A stretch of 64,000 nt of DNA from positions 2,666,001 through 2,730,000 of the forward strand of contig NZ_CP019038.1 of assembly GCF_001941825.1 (NCBI RefSeq), read 5' to 3'. How positions within the stretch are numbered: position 1 is the first letter of the stretch; each line of letters begins with the position of its first letter. The position numbers were made by a program, and so were the translations under genes. Below the pieces are notes generated by a model. It ran no database searches, was not told the DNA's origin, and saw only the letters and a program-made list of their open reading frames with translations. Below, in pieces: positions 37,640 to 46,267 of the stretch. This DNA comes from Massilia putida. Its GTDB lineage: Bacteria; Pseudomonadota; Gammaproteobacteria; Burkholderiales; Burkholderiaceae_D.

Positions 37640-38911
37640 TTGACTTACCTCATCGACCGACGCTTGCAGGGCAAGAACAAGTCTGCGGTCAACCGCGAAC
37701 GATTCTTGCGTCGCTATAAGGCGCAAATCAAGGATGCGGTGGGCCGGGCGATCAAGGGTCGCTCGATCACCGACGTTGAAAATGGCGAGAAAGTTTCGAT
37801 TCCCGTCAAGGATGTGAGCGAGCCGCATTTCGGGCACGCACATGGCGGTGTCTGGGAAACCGTCAACCCCGGCAATACCGAATACCAGAAAGGCGACACG
37901 ATCAACCGTCCCCGCGGCGGTGGCGGCGGCGCCGGACGCGGCAAGGCCGGCAACAGCGAGCAGACGACCGAAGACGATTTCATCTTCGAGCTCAGCCGCG
38001 AAGAATTCATGAACTACTTCTTCGAAGACCTCGAGCTGCCGAATATGGTCAAGACGCAGCTGACCCAGGTCGTCGAATACAAGAACCAGCGCGCCGGCTA
38101 CAACATCTCCGGCACACCGTCGAACATTCACGTGCTGCGCTCCCTGCGCGGCGCGCTCGGCCGGCGCATCGCGGTGGGCGGTCCGTCCCGCAAGCAACTG
38201 ACGGCGCTCGAACACCAGTTGCGCGATCTGCAGGAGCAAGGGGTGGAGGATGACGACCCCATCGTGCTGGACCTCAAGCACAAGATCCACCACCTGCACA
38301 CGCGCCTGCTGGCGATCCCGTTCATCGATCCGATCGACCTGCGCTACAGCAACCGGATCAAGATCCCGAAGCCGTCCACGGCGGCCGTCATGTTCTGCAT
38401 CATGGACGTGTCCGGATCGATGGACGAAAGCCGCAAGGACACCGCCAAGCGCTTCTTCATCCTGCTGTACCTGTTCCTCAAGCGGGTCTACGAACACATC
38501 GACGTCGTCTTCATCCGCCACCACACGGCCGCGGCCGAGGTCGACGAAAACGAGTTCTTCCACTCGCGCGAATCGGGCGGTACCGTCGTGTCGTCGGCGC
38601 TGCACCTGTTGAACAAGGTCATCAGCGAGCGCTACAGCAATGGCGACTGGAACAGCTACGTGGCGCAGGCCTCGGACGGCGACAACTGGGACAACGATTC
38701 CGTGCTGTGCAGGCAGATCCTGACCAATGCGATCATGCCCAAGGTCCAGTACTACACCTATGTCGAGATCACCGACGGACCGCCCCAGAACCTGTGGGAA
38801 CAGTACGCCGAGGTGGCGGCCACGCACCAGAACTTCGCCATGCAGAAGATCGTGACGCCGGCCGACATCTACCCGGTGTTCCGCGAATTGTTCAAGAAGC
38901 AGCCCAAGTAG
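37640..38911 (+). CDS. yeaH: YeaH, DUF444 von Willebrand A-like protein
   Basis: 423 residues, near the size of E. coli YeaH. The N-terminus TYLIDRRLQGKNKSAVNRERFLRRYK and the Gly-rich low-complexity stretch near 90-105 are typical; the C-terminal half has a VWA-like domain with the metal-site motif DVSGSMDES. It is a partner of PrkA in stress response; the biochemical role is unknown. The start is taken as TTG at 37640, which has a strong AGCAGGAGG 6 nt upstream; the ATG at 37586 in the same frame falls in the structured element and has none. Confidence 0.92.
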   Translation: MTYLIDRRLQGKNKSAVNRERFLRRYKAQIKDAVGRAIKGRSITDVENGEKVSIPVKDVSEPHFGHAHGGVWETVNPGNTEYQKGDTINRPRGGGGGAGRGKAGNSEQTTEDDFIFELSREEFMNYFFEDLELPNMVKTQLTQVVEYKNQRAGYNISGTPSNIHVLRSLRGALGRRIAVGGPSRKQLTALEHQLRDLQEQGVEDDDPIVLDLKHKIHHLHTRLLAIPFIDPIDLRYSNRIKIPKPSTAAVMFCIMDVSGSMDESRKDTAKRFFILLYLFLKRVYEHIDVVFIRHHTAAAEVDENEFFHSRESGGTVVSSALHLLNKVISERYSNGDWNSYVAQASDGDNWDNDSVLCRQILTNAIMPKVQYYTYVEITDGPPQNLWEQYAEVAATHQNFAMQKIVTPADIYPVFRELFKKQPK

Positions 38912-38922
38912 CGAGGCCCGCT

Positions 38923-40449
38923 ATGCCAAGAGACCCCAACAACCCGCGCGCCCTGCCCGAGCAGTCCGAATGGACGTTCGACCTGATCGAGCAGGCGCAC
39001 GAGGAAATCCGCCGGGTGGCCAGGAAGTTCGGCCTGGACACCTACCCCAACCAACTCGAGATCATCACGGCCGAGCAGATGATGGACGCGTACACGTCCG
39101 TCGGCATGCCCGTGTCGTACAACCACTGGTCCTTCGGCAAGCATTTCCTGACGACGGAAAAGAGCTATAAGCGGGGCCAGATGGGGCTCGCCTATGAAAT
39201 CGTCATCAACTCGAATCCCTGCATCGCTTATCTGATGGAGGAAAACAGTCTGACGATGCAGGCGCTCGTGATCGCGCACGCGGCCTATGGCCACAATTCC
39301 TTCTTCAAAGGCAATTATCTGTTCCGGACCTGGACCGATGCCGACGCCATCGTCGACTATATGGTCTTTGCGAAGAACTATATTGCCGAGTGCGAACAGC
39401 GGCACGGCATCGACGCCGTCGAAGAGCTGCTCGATTCCTGCCATGCGATCCAGAATTATGGCGTCGACCGCTACAAGCGGCCAGCCAAGCTGTCGGTCGC
39501 GCAGGAAGCGGCGCGCCAGAAAGAGCGCGAGGAATACATGCAGTCGCAGGTCAACGAGTTGTGGCGCACCCTGCCGCGGCGCGAGGAACAGATCAAGGAC
39601 CAGCCGCCGCCGCGCTTCCCGCCCGAGCCCGAGGAAAACCTGCTCTACTTTATCGAGAAGTACGCGCCGCTGCTGGAACCCTGGCAGCGCGAACTCGTCA
39701 GAATCACGCGCAAGATCTCGCAGTATTTCTATCCGCAGCGCCAGACCCAGGTCATGAACGAGGGCTGGGCGACCTTCTGGCACTACACGATCTTGCAGGA
39801 ACTCTATAAAGAAGGGATCGTCGGCGACGGTTTCATGCTGGAATTCCTCCAGAGCCACACGAACGTCGTCTACCAGCCGCCGGCCACCAGTCCTTATTAC
39901 AACGGCATTAATCCCTATGCGCTCGGGTTTGCGATGATGACGGACATCAAGCGTATCTGCGAAGACCCGACGGACGAGGACCGGGTCTGGTTCCCCGACA
40001 TCGCCGGCAGCGACTGGCTCAAGACCCTCGATTTCGCCATGCGCAACTTCAAGGACGAGAGCTTCATCGCCCAGTACCTGTCGCCCAAGCTGATCCGGGA
40101 ATTCCACTTCTTCGCCGTACTGGACGACGACCGCAGCGACAAGCTGACGATTTCGGCCATCCACGACGAGGCCGGGTACCGCTACGTGCGCCAGCAGCTG
40201 GCCGATCAATACAATATCGGCAACCGCGAGCCGAACATCCAGGTCTGGCAAGTCAACACGCGGGACGACCGGGCGCTCACGCTACGTCATACACAGTTCC
40301 AGCGCCGCCCCCTGAACCAGCAGGCGCATGAGGTTCTCAAGCACGTCGCACGTCTTTGGGGGTTCGATGTGCGCCTCGAGACCGTTGACCCATCCGGGCG
40401 TGTCGTCAGCAGCCTGGAGTGCCGCCGCGAGAAGCGCGCACGTTACTGA
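38923..40449 (+). CDS. SpoVR family protein (YcgB)
   Basis: 508 residues, similar to E. coli YcgB. Mostly alpha-helical soluble protein of unknown biochemistry, linked to sporulation cortex in Bacillus and to the PrkA/YeaH stress module in proteobacteria. Family signatures: WTFDLIEQAHEEIRRVARKFGLDTYPNQLEI, NHWSFGKHF, AYLMEENSLTMQALVIAHAAYGHNSFFKGN, QVMNEGWATFWHYTI, GINPYALGFAMMTDI. ATG 38923, with GCGAGG upstream, lies 11 nt after the yeaH stop. A terminator follows. Confidence 0.95.
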   Translation: MPRDPNNPRALPEQSEWTFDLIEQAHEEIRRVARKFGLDTYPNQLEIITAEQMMDAYTSVGMPVSYNHWSFGKHFLTTEKSYKRGQMGLAYEIVINSNPCIAYLMEENSLTMQALVIAHAAYGHNSFFKGNYLFRTWTDADAIVDYMVFAKNYIAECEQRHGIDAVEELLDSCHAIQNYGVDRYKRPAKLSVAQEAARQKEREEYMQSQVNELWRTLPRREEQIKDQPPPRFPPEPEENLLYFIEKYAPLLEPWQRELVRITRKISQYFYPQRQTQVMNEGWATFWHYTILQELYKEGIVGDGFMLEFLQSHTNVVYQPPATSPYYNGINPYALGFAMMTDIKRICEDPTDEDRVWFPDIAGSDWLKTLDFAMRNFKDESFIAQYLSPKLIREFHFFAVLDDDRSDKLTISAIHDEAGYRYVRQQLADQYNIGNREPNIQVWQVNTRDDRALTLRHTQFQRRPLNQQAHEVLKHVARLWGFDVRLETVDPSGRVVSSLECRREKRARY

Positions 40450-40456
40450 CTCTCCT

Positions 40457-40487
40457 GCCCGCGCTGCTCGGCGCGGGCATTTTTTTC
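40457..40487 (+). terminator. Terminator of the prkA-yeaH-spoVR operon
   Basis: GCCCGCGC-TGCTCG-GCGCGGGC (40457-40478) with eight G-C-rich pairs, followed by CA and a run of seven T. Lies 7 nt after the spoVR stop. Confidence 0.93.
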
Positions 40488-41019
40488 TTCCATCCTGTTG
40501 ACACCCTCCTCCCCTTGTGATGTAGTTCAACTAACAGCTGACGTCGTTAGTGAGCCATATCAATCACCGGTATCCGCATAAGATCTTGTTATGGCCAACC
40601 CCTCTGATCTAGGGGGAAAACCGTTTCAACAGTACGCACTTATGCACGGAATTTCGATATAGTTAGCAGAAACGCCACGATGATTTCGTATGATATTTGC
40701 TGATTTGCAAAAATTTACATGGAAAATTCGGCATTTTGGCGTCGGCCGCTTTATTTTCCACACATTACGAAAGGGGCCCCACCACATTGCAAAACAACTA
40801 ACTTCCACCTCCATCGGCACGCCTGCGCCTGTTCCATATTGATGACTTTTCTTGCCTGTTTTTACAGACAAAAAGCCTCTCTTTGAGGGTGTAAAAATGT
40901 ATGTGCAAAAAAGAATTCGTAGGTATAATTCGCCGATGTCCCGGATGCGGCTCTTAGCTTTTTGTCGTGTTTTGTGGGTTTGGTAGCAACAAAAAAAGGT
41001 TGGTATTGGAGAAAGCAGG
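40488..41019 (+). promoter_or_regulatory. AT-rich 530-bp gap with the promoter of the tonB operon
   Basis: No gene found; a 148-codon minus-strand frame here has no protein-like composition. A TATAAT -10 box is at 40924-40929 with a poor -35, about 90 nt before tonB. The AT-richness from 40500 to 40920 is striking against the neighbours and could hold iron-dependent (Fur) control, but no clear 19-bp Fur box was identified. GGAGAAAGCAGG precedes the tonB ATG. Confidence 0.5.
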
Positions 41020-41682
41020 ATGAATTTTTCGCATGAGAAGAACCCCGGGAAGAATTTGACTGGTATCGCCATTGTCGTCGTCTTGCACCTGATCGTTGCT
41101 TACGGGATCGTCACTGGTCTCGGCAAAAAGATGATCAGCAAGGTGACCGAGGCAGTGGAGACCAAGATCGTTGAAGACGTAAAACCGCCGCCACCTCCGG
41201 AGACGCCGCCACCGCCGCCGCCGCCGGAAATGAAGGCGCCGCCTCCGCCGTTCATCCCGCCGGTGGAAGTGCAAGTGCAGACCCCGCCGCCGCAGCAGAA
41301 TGTGATCGCCAACGCGACGCAGACGAAACCGGCGACGAACGAAATCATCAAGGCACCGCCGGCACCACCGAACGCGCCCCCGGCAACCAAGCCGGCCGGC
41401 CCGGCCCGGACCCCGGCAGTTGCAGACTTCAATACGTGCTCGAAGCCGGAGTATCCGAAATCGTCGCTGCGTAACGAAGAAACGGGTGTGTCGACGATCT
41501 CGTTCCTGATTGGTGCGGACGGCGGCGTGAAGGATTCCAAGGTCACGAAGTCCAGCGGCTTCCGCGACCTGGATAAGGCTGCTCAGCTGGCACTGGGCAA
41601 GTGCCGGTTCAAACCGGCAACTGAGAACGGCCAGGCCATCGAGTCCTGGCAGCCGGTACAGTACGTCTGGACGCTGGAATAA
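41020..41682 (+). CDS. tonB: Energy transducer TonB
   Basis: 220 residues. TonB carries proton-motive energy from ExbB/ExbD to outer-membrane receptors. One N-terminal membrane anchor (about 13-31, GIAIVVVLHLIVAYGIVTGL, containing the His expected in TonB anchors), a Pro-rich periplasmic spacer near 53-85 with runs of five to seven prolines, further Pro/Ala sequence to 130, and a C-terminal TonB domain (KPEYPKSSLRNEETGVSTISFLI). Two cysteines flank that domain (FNTCSKPEYP and LGKCRFKPA) and might form a disulfide. First of four energy-transduction genes. Confidence 0.94.
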   Translation: MNFSHEKNPGKNLTGIAIVVVLHLIVAYGIVTGLGKKMISKVTEAVETKIVEDVKPPPPPETPPPPPPPEMKAPPPPFIPPVEVQVQTPPPQQNVIANATQTKPATNEIIKAPPAPPNAPPATKPAGPARTPAVADFNTCSKPEYPKSSLRNEETGVSTISFLIGADGGVKDSKVTKSSGFRDLDKAAQLALGKCRFKPATENGQAIESWQPVQYVWTLE

Positions 41683-41765
41683 CCAGAGGCAGCGTATCGT
41701 CTCAACGCAAGATTTTCGTTGTCATTAGTTCAGCGAACTGTTCATTTTAAATTTTTGGAGGAAGC

Positions 41766-42701
41766 ATGTTTAAGAATACCCGTTTGTCCGCTACCGTTGC
41801 GGCTCTCCTGTTCTCGGTCACTGCGGCATCGGCACTGGTGTCCGCTCCGGCCTTCGCCGACGCTCCGGCTTCGGCAGCAGCGAGCGCCCCGGCAGCGGCA
41901 CCGGCGGCTGACGCAGCAGCACCGGCAGCCGACGCTGCCGCTTCGGCACCGGCAGCGGCTCCGGCAGCTGGCGGCGAAGCCAAGAAAGAAGAAGTCGAGA
42001 ACCCGTTCGGCCCCGCGGCTGTGTGGAACGGCGGCGTCGTGTCGCGCGGCACGCTGATCATCCTGGCGATCATGTCGATGGGTTCCTGGTACATCATGAT
42101 CACCAAACTGATCGACCAGATGAAGATCTTCAAGCAGTCGAAGGAAACCAACCAGAAGTTCTGGAAAGCCCCGTCGATCGCCGCAGGCTCCGCTCAACTG
42201 ACCGACGGCTCGCCGTTCCGCTTCATCGCTGAAACCGGCACCAAGGCAACCCAGCACCACGACGGCGCTCTGCTCGAGCAGATCGACCTGTCGACCTGGG
42301 TGACCATGCAGATCCAGCGCGCCGTGGACAAAGTCCAGTCGCGTCTGCAGGATGGCCTGTCGTTCCTGGCAACCGTCGGCTCGACCGCACCGTTCATCGG
42401 TCTGTTCGGTACCGTCTGGGGTATCTACAACGCACTGACCAACATCGGTATGACCGGTAACGCATCGATCGACAAGGTCGCAGGTCCGGTGGGTGAAGCA
42501 CTGATCATGACCGCATTCGGTCTGTTCGTCGCAGTTCCGGCCGTTCTGGGCTACAACTGGCTGGTCCGTCGCAACAAGGCGGCAATGGAAGACGTCCGCT
42601 CGTTCGGCGCTGACGTGCACTCGGTCCTGATCTCGGGCGCAATGCACACCTCGGAAGCTGCACGTGCTCAAGGCGCCAGCACCGCTAAAAAGGTTGGCTA
42701 A
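41766..42701 (+). CDS. exbB: ExbB proton channel with signal peptide and Ala/Pro-rich extension
   Basis: 311 residues. MotA/TolQ/ExbB family proton channel subunit. Unlike short ExbB proteins it has a cleavable-looking signal (1-31, ending SAPAFA) and a 40-residue Ala/Pro-rich periplasmic linker (32-70), then three membrane segments at roughly 95-115, 200-222 and 240-268. The last two hold the channel motif LATVGSTAPFIGLFGTVWGIY and GPVGEALIMTAFGLFVAVPAVLGYN. A TGGAGGAAG ribosome site precedes it. Followed after 3 nt by exbD. Confidence 0.94.
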   Translation: MFKNTRLSATVAALLFSVTAASALVSAPAFADAPASAAASAPAAAPAADAAAPAADAAASAPAAAPAAGGEAKKEEVENPFGPAAVWNGGVVSRGTLIILAIMSMGSWYIMITKLIDQMKIFKQSKETNQKFWKAPSIAAGSAQLTDGSPFRFIAETGTKATQHHDGALLEQIDLSTWVTMQIQRAVDKVQSRLQDGLSFLATVGSTAPFIGLFGTVWGIYNALTNIGMTGNASIDKVAGPVGEALIMTAFGLFVAVPAVLGYNWLVRRNKAAMEDVRSFGADVHSVLISGAMHTSEAARAQGASTAKKVG

Positions 42702-42704
42702 ACC

Positions 42705-43133
42705 ATGAGCATGAGTGTTGGCTCCGATAGCGGAGATGAAGATGCAGTGATGTCAGAGATCAACACCACGCCCCTCGTGGACGTGATGCTGGTTCTTCTG
42801 ATCATCTTTCTGATCACCAGCCCGGTTGTCCTCCACCTGCAGAAGATTAACCTGCCGATCGAGACCAACCAGGTTGTCAAGACCACGCCGGAAGACGTGA
42901 ACATCGTCGTCAACAAAGATGGCGAGATGTACTGGAACCAGAAGCAGCTGAACAACACCGACGAACTGTTCGAATTCCTGGCCAAGGAATCGGTGAAAGT
43001 CCCGCAGCCGGAAGTGAAGATTCGTGGCGACCAGCAAACCCGCTACGAAGCCATCGGCAAGGTGCTCTACACGGCCCAGCGTGCCGGGATTCAGAAGGTC
43101 GGTTTCATCACCGAACCGCCTGATAAGGGCTGA
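42705..43133 (+). CDS. exbD: ExbD biopolymer transport protein, first copy
   Basis: 142 residues. A single N-terminal membrane segment with the proton-carrying aspartate in INTTPLVDVMLVLLIIFLI, then a periplasmic domain ending YEAIGKVLYTAQRAGIQKVGFITEPP. It works with ExbB and TonB. A second, distinct exbD follows; the two differ in the spacer and in the periplasmic domain. Starts 3 nt after exbB. Confidence 0.95.
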   Translation: MSMSVGSDSGDEDAVMSEINTTPLVDVMLVLLIIFLITSPVVLHLQKINLPIETNQVVKTTPEDVNIVVNKDGEMYWNQKQLNNTDELFEFLAKESVKVPQPEVKIRGDQQTRYEAIGKVLYTAQRAGIQKVGFITEPPDKG

Positions 43134-43152
43134 TCCTTCAGGACACAACCCG

Positions 43153-43187
43153 CCAGCGTGATAGTGGTTGCACCGCTATCACGCTGG
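43153..43187 (+). promoter_or_regulatory. Perfect 12-bp hairpin between the two exbD genes
   Basis: CCAGCGTGATAG paired with CTATCACGCTGG around an 11-base loop, without a T-run. It sits 20 nt after the first exbD and 26 nt before the second. It probably sets the relative amount of the two mRNA parts by blocking decay or ribosomes, rather than ending transcription. Confidence 0.6.
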
Positions 43188-43212
43188 TTCCCAAGATTTG
43201 AAAGGAAACACC

Positions 43213-43644
43213 ATGGGTATGAACGTTGGTTCGTCCGGTGCTAAATCAGCCGATCCGGAACCGATGATGGAAATGAACATGACGCCGCTGATCGACGTCA
43301 TGCTGGTGCTGATCATCATGATGATCATCACCATTCCAAAACAAAACCATTCGGTTAACTTGAATATGCCGGTTGGCAATCCGCCGCCGCCGACCAAGGA
43401 ACCGGTAGTGATCACGATCGACGTGGACTTCGACGGTACTATCCTCTGGGATAACACCCCGGTTCCGGATCGTGCCACTCTCGAAGCAAAGCTGGCCAAC
43501 GTGGCAGCCCAACCTGATCAGCCGGAAGTGCATCTGCGTCCGAACAAGCTGGTCGAATACAAGGTTGTCGCTGGCGTGATGGCATCGGCCCAGCGTCTTG
43601 GCGTGACCAAGATCGGCATGGTCGGTAACGAACAGTTCCAGTAA
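43213..43644 (+). CDS. ExbD biopolymer transport protein, second copy
   Basis: 143 residues. Same fold as the first copy: membrane segment with the key aspartate in NMTPLIDVMLVLIIMMIITI, then a periplasmic domain with YKVVAGVMASAQRLGVTKIGMVGNEQF. The ATG at 43213 follows AAAGGAAA. Two ExbD proteins with one ExbB are known from Xanthomonas and other groups, where one copy serves only part of the TonB receptors. Which role applies here is unknown. Confidence 0.93.
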   Translation: MGMNVGSSGAKSADPEPMMEMNMTPLIDVMLVLIIMMIITIPKQNHSVNLNMPVGNPPPPTKEPVVITIDVDFDGTILWDNTPVPDRATLEAKLANVAAQPDQPEVHLRPNKLVEYKVVAGVMASAQRLGVTKIGMVGNEQFQ

Positions 43645-43655
43645 ATCGCTTTGGC

Positions 43656-43688
43656 TATAATGAACACGGCAGGGTTTCCCTGCCGTGT
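43656..43688 (+). promoter_or_regulatory. TATAAT box followed by an 11-bp hairpin before the TPR gene
   Basis: TATAAT at 43656-43661 (poor -35) is followed at once by ACACGGCAGGG-TTT-CCCTGCCGTGT (43664-43688), then TATTTT. The hairpin with a short T-rich tail could end the tonB-exbD transcript, with the TATAAT serving a separate promoter. The TPR start codon is 26 nt beyond the hairpin. Confidence 0.5.
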
Positions 43689-43714
43689 CTATTTTGAATG
43701 AAAGAATTTCGCTA

Positions 43715-44947
43715 ATGTCCAAATTCCGCCTCGCACATCTCGGCCTCGTTCTGGCCGCACTCGGATTCACCGCCGCTGCACCGGTCGTCGGCCTGGCTCC
43801 CGCCTACGCGGCTGAGACCCTTCGCCCGGAAATCGGCAAGCCTCTGCAGGAAGCCCAGCAGCTGATGAAATCGGGCAAGAACAAGGAAGCCATGGCCAAG
43901 CTGCGCGAGCTCGACAAGGTCGGCGGCAAGTCGGCGAACGAAACGTACCTGATCGAACGCACCCGCGCCGGTGCCGCCTCGGCTTCCGGCGACTACGAAG
44001 CCGCCGCCAAGGCCTTCGAATACCTGATCGGTTCGGGCAAGCTGTCGGCCGCTGAAAAAGCCCAGTTCTCGGAAGGCCTGATCGGCATCTACATGCGTGC
44101 CGGCGACCTCGGCAAGGCCAACGCCGCCATCGAACGCCAGCTCAAGGAACACGACGATCCCAAGCTGCGCGCCTACCTGATGCAGAACTATTACAAGCAG
44201 GGCAACATCAAAGCCCTGGAAGAAGAACTGCGTTCCGCCGAGAAGAACGGCCGTCTGAGCGAAGACCAGCTGGGCATGCTGGCCAACATCCAGCTCAAGA
44301 AGAACGACAAGGCTGGCTACGTCAACACCATCGAAAAACTGGCTGCCAACTATCCGAAAGCCCAATACTGGACCGACCTGCTGAACCGTGTGCAGGGCAA
44401 GCCGGGTTTCTCGGGTCGCCTGTCCGTGGACGTCTACCGTCTCAAGCTGGCCAACAACCTGATGAAGAAGCCGAGCGAGTTCATGGAAATGGCCCAGCTC
44501 GTGCTGCAGGCCGGCGCACCGGCTGAAGCCCTGAAGGTCATCGACAAAGGCTACAAGGCAGGCGCACTGGGCACCGGCCCGGACGCCGCCCGTCACCAGC
44601 GCCTGAAGGACCTGGCCGAGAAGACCCTGGCCGACCAGAACAAGAACCTGGCCGCCACCGAAGCCCAGCTGACCAAGGACGGCAACGACGACGGCCTGGC
44701 CTCGCTGGGTTACGCACTGGTCCAGTCGGGCCAGGTCGACAAGGGCCTGAAGATGATGGAAGCCGCTTCGAAATCCAAGGACCTGAAGCACCCGGAAGAC
44801 GTCAAGCTGCACCTGGGTGAGGCGTATGCCGTCGCCGGCAAGAAGTCGCAGGCCATCAGCACGCTGAAGTCCGTCGGCGGTACCGACGGCACGGCGGATC
44901 TGGCCCGTTACTTCATCATGGCGATCAACAAGCCGATCTCCGGCTAA
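43715..44947 (+). CDS. Secreted tetratricopeptide-repeat protein of the tonB cluster
   Basis: 410 residues. A signal peptide (1 to about 32, ending PAYAAE) and then tandem helical TPR-like repeats (AQQLMKSGKNKEAMAKLRELDKV, ASGDYEAAAKAFEYLIGSG, AGDLGKANAAIERQLKEHD). Periplasmic; it may be a scaffold for the TonB system next to which it is found. No enzyme domain. ATG 43715 gives the signal peptide directly; a GTG at 43685 lies inside the hairpin and is less likely. A strong terminator follows. Confidence 0.85.
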   Translation: MSKFRLAHLGLVLAALGFTAAAPVVGLAPAYAAETLRPEIGKPLQEAQQLMKSGKNKEAMAKLRELDKVGGKSANETYLIERTRAGAASASGDYEAAAKAFEYLIGSGKLSAAEKAQFSEGLIGIYMRAGDLGKANAAIERQLKEHDDPKLRAYLMQNYYKQGNIKALEEELRSAEKNGRLSEDQLGMLANIQLKKNDKAGYVNTIEKLAANYPKAQYWTDLLNRVQGKPGFSGRLSVDVYRLKLANNLMKKPSEFMEMAQLVLQAGAPAEALKVIDKGYKAGALGTGPDAARHQRLKDLAEKTLADQNKNLAATEAQLTKDGNDDGLASLGYALVQSGQVDKGLKMMEAASKSKDLKHPEDVKLHLGEAYAVAGKKSQAISTLKSVGGTDGTADLARYFIMAINKPISG

Positions 44948-44992
44948 GCCATCCCTGCTCCACGCATGCCGGCTACCCACGGGTGGCCACAT

Positions 44993-45027
44993 AAAGCGCA
45001 GCCCGCTCACGCCGGCTGCGCTTTTTT
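44993..45027 (+). terminator. Terminator of the TPR gene
   Basis: AAAGCGCAGCC-cgctcacgcc-GGCTGCGCTTT, eleven pairs, followed by TTT. It ends the tonB cluster before ribF. Confidence 0.93.
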
Positions 45028-45050
45028 CTAGGGTGCACGACTTGCCGTCC

Positions 45051-45112
45051 ACGCATTCAACGTACATCTGAACTGTCGCGGCCAGTTTTGAAGCCGGTCG
45101 AACGCGTGGACA
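45051..45112. repeat. Imperfect inverted repeat with a dispersed GCGTGGAC core
   Basis: GTCCACGCATTC near 45051-45062 faces GAACGCGTGGAC near 45101-45112 with one mismatch, about 38 bases apart. The same core (TTGAACGCGTGGACGGC) recurs near 52759-52775 in another gap, which suggests a REP-like dispersed family. Confidence 0.5.
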
Positions 45113-45207
45113 GCGGCGCTGGTCACCCTACCAGCCAAGTCATTGCGCTGTGCAACATGTCCTTTGCCGTATAATCTGGTATTTCGCCTAGAAGCACGAA
45201 CCATCCC

Positions 45208-46179
45208 ATGAAGGTATTTCGCGGACTTCCCAACGACAGGGCACGCGCGCCTTGCGCACTCACGATCGGCAACTTCGACGGTGTCCACCGCGGGCACCAG
45301 GCACTGCTGGCCCACGTGACAGCGAACGCCCGCCGCCTCGGGCTGGAAGCCGCCGTGATGACCTTCGAACCCCATCCGCGCGAATATTTCGCCCAGCGTA
45401 GCGGCGATATGTCAAAGGCGCCGGCGCGTATCGCCAACCTGCGCGACAAGCTCGAATCGCTGGGCAATGCCGGCGTCGACCGCGTCATCGTCGAGCACTT
45501 CAACGAGCATTTCGCGTCGATGTCGCCGGAAGAATTCACCGAGCGCGTGCTCGTCGAGGGCTTGCACGTGAAATGGCTGATGGTCGGCGACGACTTTTGC
45601 TATGGCGCCCGCCGCGCCGGCAACGTCGCCCTGCTGGCCGAGGCCGGCAAACGCTACGGCTTCGAAGTGCACAGCCTGCCGGCCGTGCTGCACGACTCCA
45701 CCCGGATCTCGTCCTCGGCCGTGCGCGCCGCCCTCGCCGCCGGCGATTTCGACGCCACGCGCGCCCTGCTCGGCCACCCGTATTCGATGTCCGGCCACGT
45801 GATCCATGGCCAGAAGCTGGGCCGTACGCTCGGCTTCCCGACCTTGAACCTGCGCGTGGCGCACCGCCCCGCGCTGGCCGGCATCTTCGTCGTGCAGGTG
45901 CACGGCCTCGCCGATCAGCCGCTGCCGGCCGTCGCCAGCCTCGGCGTGCGTCCGACCGTCGAAGACGCCGGCCGCATGCTGCTGGAAGTCCATATCTTCG
46001 ACTGGGCGCAGCCGTGCTACGGCAAGCTCGTGCGCGTGGAATTCCTCGCCAAGCTGCGCGACGAGGAAAAATACGTCGACCTCGCTACGCTCACGGCCGC
46101 CATCGAGTGCGATGCCCAGCAGGCTCGCGCCTGGTTCGCGCGGCGCGCCGGCGCCCTCACGGCCACCGACCGAATTTGA
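45208..46179 (+). CDS. ribF: Bifunctional riboflavin kinase / FAD synthetase
   Basis: 323 residues. It makes FMN and FAD from riboflavin. The N-terminal adenylyltransferase (about 1-180) has [16 protein letters not shown] and FEPHPREYF and [16 protein letters not shown]; the C-terminal kinase (190-310) has [20 protein letters not shown] and [27 protein letters not shown] at 45170-45175 lies 33 nt before the ATG; no FMN riboswitch precedes it. Head of the ribF-ileS-lspA run common in proteobacteria. Confidence 0.96.
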   Translation: MKVFRGLPNDRARAPCALTIGNFDGVHRGHQALLAHVTANARRLGLEAAVMTFEPHPREYFAQRSGDMSKAPARIANLRDKLESLGNAGVDRVIVEHFNEHFASMSPEEFTERVLVEGLHVKWLMVGDDFCYGARRAGNVALLAEAGKRYGFEVHSLPAVLHDSTRISSSAVRAALAAGDFDATRALLGHPYSMSGHVIHGQKLGRTLGFPTLNLRVAHRPALAGIFVVQVHGLADQPLPAVASLGVRPTVEDAGRMLLEVHIFDWAQPCYGKLVRVEFLAKLRDEEKYVDLATLTAAIECDAQQARAWFARRAGALTATDRI

Positions 46180-46267
46180 CCGGGACTTCCGCGGTCTCAT
46201 GTCCGCCAACGGCGCCCGCGCGCCGTCCCGTCGTCACGAACAACAGCAGTCCACTTTAGAAATCACC

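Noticed and set aside
37417..37640. Known riboswitch (cobalamin or c-di-GMP type) between prkA and yeaH
   Set aside because: The conserved B12-box and GEMM core sequences were looked for and are not present; only the helices are supported.
40626..41072. 148-codon minus-strand frame before tonB
   Set aside because: It lies in AT-rich promoter sequence, has a random Cys/Phe-rich composition and overlaps the tonB start.
45028..45207. FMN riboswitch before ribF
   Set aside because: The gap is short, lacks the conserved RFN core and holds only a dispersed repeat and a -10 box.
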